Shown: positions 56,725 through 64,000 of the stretch, piece after piece | Layout of the letters: every line of letters starts with the position of its first letter | How positions within the stretch are numbered: position 1 is the first letter of the stretch | Notes under the pieces: model-generated | The model's input: the letters and a program-made list of their open reading frames with translations, nothing else | What the model was told of the DNA's origin: nothing | Database searches by the model: none | Source of the DNA: Glossina fuscipes | Lineage: Eukaryota; Arthropoda; Insecta; Diptera; Glossinidae | Direction: 5' to 3' | DNA length: 64,000 bases | Assembly (NCBI RefSeq): GCF_014805625.2 | Contig: NW_023998427.1 | Location: 2,546,092-2,610,091 of the forward strand | Program-made: the position numbers and the translations under genes

Positions 56725-58500
56725 ATCCTAGGAGGAAATTTGTATCAAAACCCAGTGCATTTTTACAGTATAAAATATTACATAATTATTAGATCATATA
56801 TTAGATCGTACCTCATCTAAAACGAAGTCTACCTTGTTGTACAAGGGGTAGATGTATATACGCCAATTGATTGGGATGCCAGCCATATGTACACAGGCAT
56901 AATTTCTTCTCATCACAATTTATTGCTTGAGAAAGCTGCTATTACACTCTCTCTCTTTAAATTTCGTCTGTTTTGTACTCATTAACACTTCTGTGGATTG
57001 CATGTTAATAACAGTAACATTAAGCGAATGGAAGAATCTTTTTTTGATACCTAAAAATAACTTGGTGTAGTAAAGCTGATTATGCCAAACAATTTATATG
57101 TATAACTAAAGAATCAAACCGAGTTTAAAACTCGCGTTGTATCCCTGGATGTTACAAATAAGAATGCAAATGTAGTAAAAGCAATGTCCTCTACCCGAAC
57201 GAATAATCATCAGTTCTCGTACGAAAATCACTTAACATTATTATTATTATTTTTCATTACGATAATTAATGATAAATAAATAAATTAATTAATTAGTTAA
57301 CTAATTGAGATCCTTTTTTTCCAACAATTACAAAAATCGTATTATCTTTAAGCCGAATCTTTAACGAACAACAGCGCAAAACTTTTTATAAACTGTAAAT
57401 TACTTAAATTATGTAAGGTGGGCGTGTCGATCTTTTAAAATTTAAAGTAAGATAAAAGATGGGTATTTTTTTTATTTAAATGCATACGTGAATGTGAAAT
57501 TTTTAACTAATTTATGATCAGATTTGCCGTCGCTGCAAATAATGCCGGCATATTGTATTTCAAAGTAGATGATGCGGCAAAATAAATGCTTTAAACGATC
57601 AAGTGAAACAGACTTATGTTTTGAATAATTTTTTTAATAATTTCGATCAACCGATTCAACCGATGGCTGAAAAGTTGCAGGCTTGCTTTGTTCGCCATAT
57701 GAACAAAACCAGCGCAGTGTAGGGCAAAAACTTTTTCATTTGTGTTTTTTATTTGAAAGTTTACCTTTGAATTGAAATAATTAGATGATCACTAAAAATT
57801 TGGTTCGCCTCAAAACAAATACCGTACGGAAATTTTTTAAGGCCAGAAGTTTGCTTCCGAAAAATTTAATTTACTTTCTACATACATGAGAAATGAACTT
57901 ATAAGAAGAAGTGGTAAGTAATTTTCTTTTAGGGGGACTAAAGAGCACGCGTGGACGAAGTGTAACTAAAATTTATTACATTGGAAGAAAGATAAGAGCA
58001 GATTTTTCAAAAGCTCCTCGCACATAAGAATTCGCATCAAGTGCTCTACGATGCACATTTTTAATCAGTTCCGATCGAAACGACTCTTCGATGGGCATTT
58101 TTTTTTTTTTTTTTTTTATAAATTATCTTCTAAAACTGTACAACCCGTCAAATTTGATCTTCAATTTACTTTTTTATTAACAAGTTAAAGTAATTCACAA
58201 ATCTGTGCGCAATCAATAAATCTGTAACGGTTAGAAAACTTTCCCTTAATGTATGCTGTGGTTATTTTATTTCATCGTTATTCCCCTGTTGTGATAAGTT
58301 CGACCTGCTCTCTCCTCTAAGCATTTGTAACTACCAGCGATATGTATCAATTGTGCATCACGGAGAGAAAGAAGAATATAGAAAGAGAGAAATGTCTTTG
58401 TGACCAACGTGTTGCACGCGCTCTTCTCATGTGTTATTTATTTTACTCTTTCAATATATTCGGCTATGTCATGTTAATTGTTTTTTTTTATGGTATGTTA
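56725..58500. other. Intergenic, nothing recognised
   Basis: AT-rich sequence with T runs (for example 58100-58118) and no supportable gene. Confidence 0.55.
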
Positions 58501-58502
58501 TA

Positions 58503-58688
58503 TTATAAGTAACCATAATGAATAGGTGCAATTAAGTCGCTCAGCACTTTCGCTCGCCACAATGGGAAGATCAGTATGCTCAGTATGCTAATGAAATTAC
58601 CATAGGACATAGAGCGCTTTCTATTATTCAAACAGTTGGCTAAGGCAGCCATAAATATAACGTATATTATGAAAACTCTTGCTTTCAT
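58503..58688 (-). CDS. Candidate 61-residue secreted peptide (unproven)
   Basis: The - strand frame starts MKARVFIIYVIFMAALANC, a typical signal peptide with a likely cut after ALA. It continues LNNRKRSMSYGNF (a possible dibasic RKR processing site) and ends APIHYGYL. The ATG has a purine at -3 (GCAATGA). A TATATA lies about 40 bases upstream (58725-58730). The G|GTAATT at about codon 31 could be a donor, so the frame might be only a first exon. No family is recognised. The other strand has its own short Met-led hydrophobic start, which weakens the case. Confidence 0.25.
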   Translation of the reverse strand: MKARVFIIYVIFMAALANCLNNRKRSMSYGNFISILSILIFPLWRAKVLSDLIAPIHYGYL

Positions 58689-58739
58689 TGCTCTAAATGG
58701 TAAGATATGTCCATTATTTGTTGCTATATATTATTAGTT

Positions 58740-60050
58740 GGAGGAAAAGGTTTTTATCTACGAGCCATTACTACTGGAAAGAATTTTTAAGTAAATCCTC
58801 TCTCATAAAAAAAATTAATAAATCTGCAATGGATTAGTTTGTTCTTCGTTATAATTAGGTAATGCCATAAAAAATATTTGGCATAAATCTATGAAAAGGA
58901 AAATTTTCAATAGGAGAAAGAAAGTTTTCAGAATTTTTTCTTTAAGGATAAGAGCAAAAACATGTGAAGAAATCAAATGTTAGAGTCCAGTGTGCTGCGC
59001 CTCTCATTTTATTGCATCCTAGGGCTAGATAATCAAACATCAAGAAGAAGAGCGGTCGTCATAGCATATAAATGCAAAGAAAGCATATTTGGATTTTTCG
59101 ACGAGTATATAAAGCATCCGCATGTAAATATATCAGGATACTTTACTTTAAAGTCAACGAACGTTCATAGGGTTCTTATTTAATAGCAGACTAAATCCCC
59201 AAAAGGTTACTAACTCGGAAAAGAGAAGAAATAAGAAAAAACAATTTTTGTTTAGACGAAAATAATTGAAAAGATATAAAAAAGCTTAGGAAACGCTTAA
59301 GTTATTCCGGAGGAATATAAGTTCGTCGACAGTAAACAATAGTTCATGTAAAAGAAACTCAAAGGGAACTCAAAATTAACTGAGATGCAAGACTCGAAAA
59401 CTATTTGCAACGCTTGGTAATAATATATTTACATAAATAACAATAATATAAAGTTTCACGGAGAAGTCTTATCGATGGATTTCGCCGGCATTATTAGAGA
59501 CAGGTTAAAGCCTATAAATAAAAAAGCATTGAATAACTGTTGGTTAATAGGTAAATTGAGAATGAGGTGATGGCATGAAATGAACGAAATCCGGTTAATT
59601 GAAGAGTAGCAAAACCATCAGAGAATCCTAAGGATTGAAATGTGAAAAGAGCAAGTTAATGGTCCCTTTCTCAATCACTAATAAATACGAAGAAGCGTTT
59701 TTTATTCTCCCGAATTCAGAAGAAAGCAGTTTTTCAGAAGATATCGGCTGCAAGTAAAGTGAAAGGTGAGAAATAATTTTTACTTGATTTTATTTTCTCC
59801 TTTGTAGTTCACTTAACTAAAAGTCTATTTGAAAAAAAAAAACATTTTTCTGCATAATTTACTTTTTAACTATTACAAGTCACGTTCTATTCTCTAAGCC
59901 CCTTTATATATTTGGGACAAAAAATAAGGTTAAAATGTGCGCTAGCATTTCATTCTTGAAGAGATGAAAATATTTTTTGATAAGAAAATTTTGCTCAATC
60001 GTTGTATATCCTCGAGAATTGAACAAACAAATTATTTGAAAAAAAAAAAA
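58740..60050. other. Intergenic, nothing recognised
   Basis: No supportable gene. The frame at 58977-59183 (+) lacks a motif. Confidence 0.55.
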
Positions 60051-60052
60051 AA

Positions 60053-60405
60053 AAAACAAGTAAAACCACAATAGTGAGAGGTACTGCCCACCATGAAATA
60101 CAATACTACATCGCTTCACTTAGTACTCTTCTTTATGCAATGGCTTTTTGCAAAGGTAGTCAAAAAAGTGATCTGATCGGACCCATTTTCAATAGCGTTC
60201 GGTTTTCGGCAAAAACATGTCCGTGTACAAAATTTCATCAAACTATCGCAAGAATTGCGACCAGTAAGTTGGACACAAAAAACAAGACGGACGGACGGAC
60301 AGACAAACTCTGTGTAATAAAAGTTAGATCTATTGCAAGTCATTTTATTTTTTTGCTAAAAACGTCTTTGCCAACCTACGGTTTATCGCAGGGTGAAAAA
60401 AAACA
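60053..60405 (-). repeat. Dispersed repeat family A, near full length
   Basis: Begins ACAAGTAAAACCACAATAGT after an A run. It continues with AAAGTGATCTGATCGGACCC, CAAAATTTCATCAAACTATC and a GGACGGACGGACAGAC run, and ends with a CGCAGGGTGAAAAAAAAC-type block. Confidence 0.8.
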
Positions 60406-60409
60406 AATA

Positions 60410-61115
60410 AAATAAGCAATAAAATTAAAAAATATTATTAAACGAATACAATATACGAATCGACTTATGACAATTTTCAGGGACATTTCGTAACTTCACA
60501 TTGTATATACGTCTTGAAATATGCTGAGACCTATCAGAAAAACCAAGCTTCATTATTAAATCCATTTTTGTCACCGCCAAATATATCGTCCCCACATATA
60601 CATAAGACATAAAACATAAGACACTAAATTAATAATATAAAATTTTGGCGATGATGAAAACGGAATTTAGTGTTAAAGTAAGGCTTTTCTGATAGTCCTT
60701 AGAGTTCTTTAAAACGTATCAAAAATTCGCACTTGAGTAAATTCGTTAAAATTTTTTATAACACACTTTGCATATTGTAAATTTTCGCCAAAAGTAAACT
60801 ATACACTGTATGGTAAGTAGTAATAATAAATTTCTTTTTTAATATATTATAACATCAGATAGGATTCTGCACGTACAGGTTATGCTTGGATATCCTATTT
60901 CTGTTTGGCAAAGATATAAATGTGGGTAACATGCAGCGGGCTAACTTCACGCTCGTGAAATTTTTTGTTATATTGTCTGCTATTTTTTGCTAAGAAGCAT
61001 GAGCAGACAACCGATCTTTTCTGCTTTCGTAACCAGACGTGCACTGAAGCATGTTCTCTTATCGATTTCGTGATTTTTCAATGTTAATTTGTTGCAACAA
61101 CTTGTAACGCTATTG
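60410..61115. other. Intergenic, nothing recognised
   Basis: AT-rich with no supportable feature. Confidence 0.5.
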
Positions 61116-61119
61116 CCAA

Positions 61120-61535
61120 AATTATAATATGAAATCTCGACTCTCGTGACCAGAAGATGTTTCGAGTTGGCAACAAAACAAACAGACAAACCGAGGAACA
61201 GACGGACGGAAAAGCATATCTAAATAAATTTTGAATTTGATACCGAGCAAAAAGACTCAAATCTTAACTCTTGTGTGTGTGACCAGAAGTATGTTTACTG
61301 CACTCAAATAATAATACACGGATAGAGGGGCAGGTAAGCATATCTGGATTATTAATTCGGAATCTGTTACTGACTAACAAGGCTCAAGTCTTAATTCCTG
61401 CGACTTGAATAGGCAGACAGACGGGCGGATAGGCGTATGTACATCAAGTCAGAATATGCTCCTTATCTGTGACGAGTCCCCCTATACGTTGCAGAAGTTC
61501 GGGAAACTCGCCACCCCTCGATGCTAAGTATAAAA
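61120..61535 (-). repeat. Family A-like fragments, internally repeated
   Basis: Three successive blocks each contain a GACAGACGG-type run and an AAGCATATCT or AAGACTCAAATCTTAACTC segment. This suggests local duplication of a family A piece. It ends CGATGCTAAGTATAAAAA. Confidence 0.55.
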
Positions 61536-61539
61536 ATAT

Positions 61540-62885
61540 GTAGTTATTTTTCAACGTAACTTAAGTTAACATATACATGCATACTACTAGCAAGGGAAAG
61601 CAATTTTATAGCATTCAATTCCATGGGCGATTCCAATGATTTCACGAAATGATTTCCCTTGAAAACACATACGCGTTGACGTACCATTCAGAAAACCATT
61701 AATTTTGAAGGCTTTTTTTCGTTTAAATATTTGGCGGATATTTTATTGCGAATTGACGCAAAAAGAGATGTAAGCTTGAGCACTTAAATGATATGAACGC
61801 ATTTTGTAATGCAAGACAGAAGCAGGCATCTTCAACGAAAACCTCTAATAAAGTGTCTACTGACACCTCACGACTATTAGGCCTTATATGATTATTAATT
61901 GAGAGAAAATACTCGTAACAAAAAATGTGTGCCGGACATTGACTCACACTTTAACTGTGAATTTCGATTTTTCAATGATTTCATATTGCATTTCCAATAA
62001 GTAAGTGGTCAATGTATAATATTTTTATGTTTGTATACACAATTTTTGGATGTAAAAATAAATTTAAACTATAATCGTTTCAAATCGTGGTACGATTCGT
62101 TAGAAAAATACGTGACACGCTTACGGTTAAGGATGTTGATATATATTGAGAACATTGGTCACTATTAATTATTACTTACAGCTTAGGACTTATAGTCCGT
62201 TAATGATTAGTGGTTGAATGAGAGATTGATCAATATTGAAAGCGAATAGAATTTTGGCGAATTTTATTCATATATAAAACCTAAGGTATATACTCCCTCT
62301 AAATTTACCTCGCATTAACTTATCAAGCGATGGGTAACTTGTGATATGTACCCACTTAAATGAGCAGCACTGTAAAATGAAATAGCGGCGAAATATAATT
62401 AGAGAGAGCATTTTCAGTCAAGGCTAGAAGTATGCATTAACGATAAGCAGATCACTTTAACAAGTTAAGAATGAAAATGAAATGCTTCTAAATGCAAGGA
62501 GATCGAATTGTTGCGACGTCCAGTGTTCGAAGAAGGGTTATAAGATTAACTTTGAGAAGAAGATTAAAGAGAAATGTATACATACATGTGTATTAGAGAA
62601 AGCATGAAGATGTAAAGAAGACAATTACTACGCGATATAAATACTTTTAGCGCTAAAAAGTGGCATGAGAGTTATATCAAACATCCTCCATAACATTGCG
62701 AAGCTATGAAATATCTTCAACTTCCTTAGGATATAAAACTTAAAATATACTTTTTTTTCTACCAATAAGCATACTTTTTACACGAACATTTCGCCATTAA
62801 ACGAAAAAGCATTTTTTTCAAAAAAATGAGGAAAAAATGTGTATTCAGTTTGAAGTTTTTCTTACTTATAAACGGTATATCAGCT
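61540..62885. other. Intergenic, nothing recognised
   Basis: AT-rich with no supportable feature. The 74-codon frame at 61723-61947 (-) has no motif. Confidence 0.5.
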
Positions 62886-62889
62886 TCTA

Positions 62890-63300
62890 AAAGAGAAGTC
62901 TTGTTAAATCAGTCATGGAGCGGTTGTTTCCCGAACTATGTAGCAGATGGCATCAACGTGGACAAAGTAAACGTCATCCATATCCGTAGCATCAATTTCA
63001 GGCCAAAAAAAAAAAGAAAATCAAAAAGCACAATGAGTCAAGAAGTCGTTGGGTAACACAACGCGCTTGTTGTAATGCTCGAATTAGCAGCACTTTTTTT
63101 TTTAAAGCATGACTCCATTACACGGTCAACGTAAAATTCAACCGTCAATCAAAATGGCATCCGTCGTGGTTGGAAAGGCTACTTGACTCTTACTCTTGGA
63201 TTCTCCATGGCCGATATACAAAAATTTGATGAAAATGAGCTTCATCATCGCTCAGAAGAAATTTGCTTAAAAAATAATAAACTTCTTCATGCGTCTCCGG
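62890..63300 (-). mobile_element. Tc1/mariner-like transposase fragment (DDE core, decayed)
   Basis: In order on the - strand: KFLLSDDEAHFH (about 63230-63265, first catalytic Asp region), NPRVRVK with a stop and PFQPRR (about 63170-63205), a degraded middle, then PEIDATDMDDVYF and IVRETTAP (about 62920-63003). The last matches the LDMDDxWFQQDGATCHTARET motif of the same transposase family as 49805-50140, with the second catalytic Asp region mutated. Several stops. The + strand frame 62826-63056 is a shadow. Confidence 0.7.
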
Positions 63301-63599
63301 CATTAAATCAATGAATGTGAAGCGAATATATCTGAAAAAGTGCAAGTTTTTGCATCTCAAATGTGATTGAATTAAAATATGTAATAGTTATTCGATTCGT
63401 TAGGTTACGAACTAAATTTTCCATTGAAAATGTGCTTTATTTTTTTCCTTTTCTGCTTGTTTTGAGATCTCAACTTTATTAGCCAATTTTACAATTTTTC
63501 GGTGTAGATGCAAACTCCTGCACGTTTCACGCTTACCTTCACTTTTTATTTTTGTAGTATCAGATAATTGAATTACTTCGATCGTTTTTCTGCATTTAT

Positions 63600-63765
63600 T
63601 TCAGAATAAAATGAATAATCAAATGAATGAAAGTATTGTCCATCGTTGCCTATTACTTCTTTCCACCTCTTAAGAAATTTTCAAATTCCAATTTGAGAAA
63701 TCGTGTTTTGAGGAAATCGCTAAAAGAACCTATACTCGGGTAATGTTAGAACAATCAAAACACCA
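63600..63765 (-). mobile_element. Mariner-like transposase, C-terminal fragment
   Basis: The - strand reads FPQNTISQIGI-stop-KFLRRWKEVIGNDGQYF, the standard end of mariner-type transposases. A related scrap lies at 39830-39990. Similarity may continue towards 63960. The order relative to 62890-63300 shows that these are two different elements. Confidence 0.65.
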
Positions 63766-64000
63766 CTCGAGTGAACAGTAAGTCAGTGTTAATCTTAAGA
63801 AAAACAGCGGGCTGCGTACCGGCTTAGAACTGTAAACATTTCCTGAGTAAGTTTTGCTATATGGGGCCGGACTTTTTAACATTGTAAACCGGTGATGTCA
63901 TGACTTTTGGCATATGGCGCTTAATTTTGTAATAATTACGTCATTTGTTGCTGGTAGCGTTCTTCATGGATCTTTCCATGTGGCTAGAACAAACCGTAAC

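Noticed and set aside
58669..58705. + strand start MKTLAFIALN followed by a GGTAAGA donor, like a first exon of a small secreted protein
   Set aside because: The only nearby acceptor would leave an intron of about 38 bases, too short, and no convincing second exon follows.
1..64000. CRISPR array, bacterial operon, phage or viral genome
   Set aside because: There are no regularly spaced direct repeats with unique spacers. The genes have spliceosomal introns, and the mobile elements are of eukaryotic types.

Overview
The window looks like nuclear DNA of a higher fly (Diptera, Brachycera). It is AT-rich, has short introns with GT/AG ends beside very long ones, is crowded with decayed mariner/Tc1-type transposons, and carries a netrin gene of the large insect type. 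I cannot name the species. A calyptrate or tephritid fly is my guess.

Layout. (1) Positions 25-589 on the + strand hold the last two exons of a gamma-butyrobetaine dioxygenase-like gene (2-oxoglutarate/Fe(II) oxygenase, carnitine synthesis). The rest of the gene lies upstream of the window. (2) Positions 600-15100 are intergenic: a 1.27 kb mariner element with three internal stop codons, a tRNA-derived SINE, several copies of a short dispersed repeat (called family A here) and microsatellites. (3) Positions 15132-54851 on the - strand hold one netrin gene, which I assembled from seven coding exons with matching splice phases into an 836-residue open frame. The exons encode a signal peptide, laminin N-terminal domain VI, an acidic/Thr-rich insert of about 160 residues, three laminin-EGF modules (the first with its own insert), a short linker and a C-terminal NTR domain. 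Intron 1 is about 31 kb and intron 2 about 5.4 kb. Both are packed with repeats: fragments of non-LTR retrotransposons, of mauritiana-type mariner and of another Tc1/mariner-like transposase, a tandem SINE pair, and families A and B. (4) Positions 54852-64000 are upstream of the netrin coding start. They hold possible 5' regulatory DNA, two unproven candidates for small secreted-protein genes (56303-56721 + and 58503-58688 -), and more transposon remains.

The two recognised genes are not functionally linked: one is metabolic, the other an axon-guidance ligand. I found no operon, CRISPR array, true tRNA or viral genome. The most useful results for a reader are the complete netrin exon map, the recovered penultimate exon of the dioxygenase, the SINE with its (AAT)n tail, the families A and B that share terminal sequences, and three unrecognised coding-like segments (7735-8289, 38145-38305 and the 56.3 kb candidate gene).
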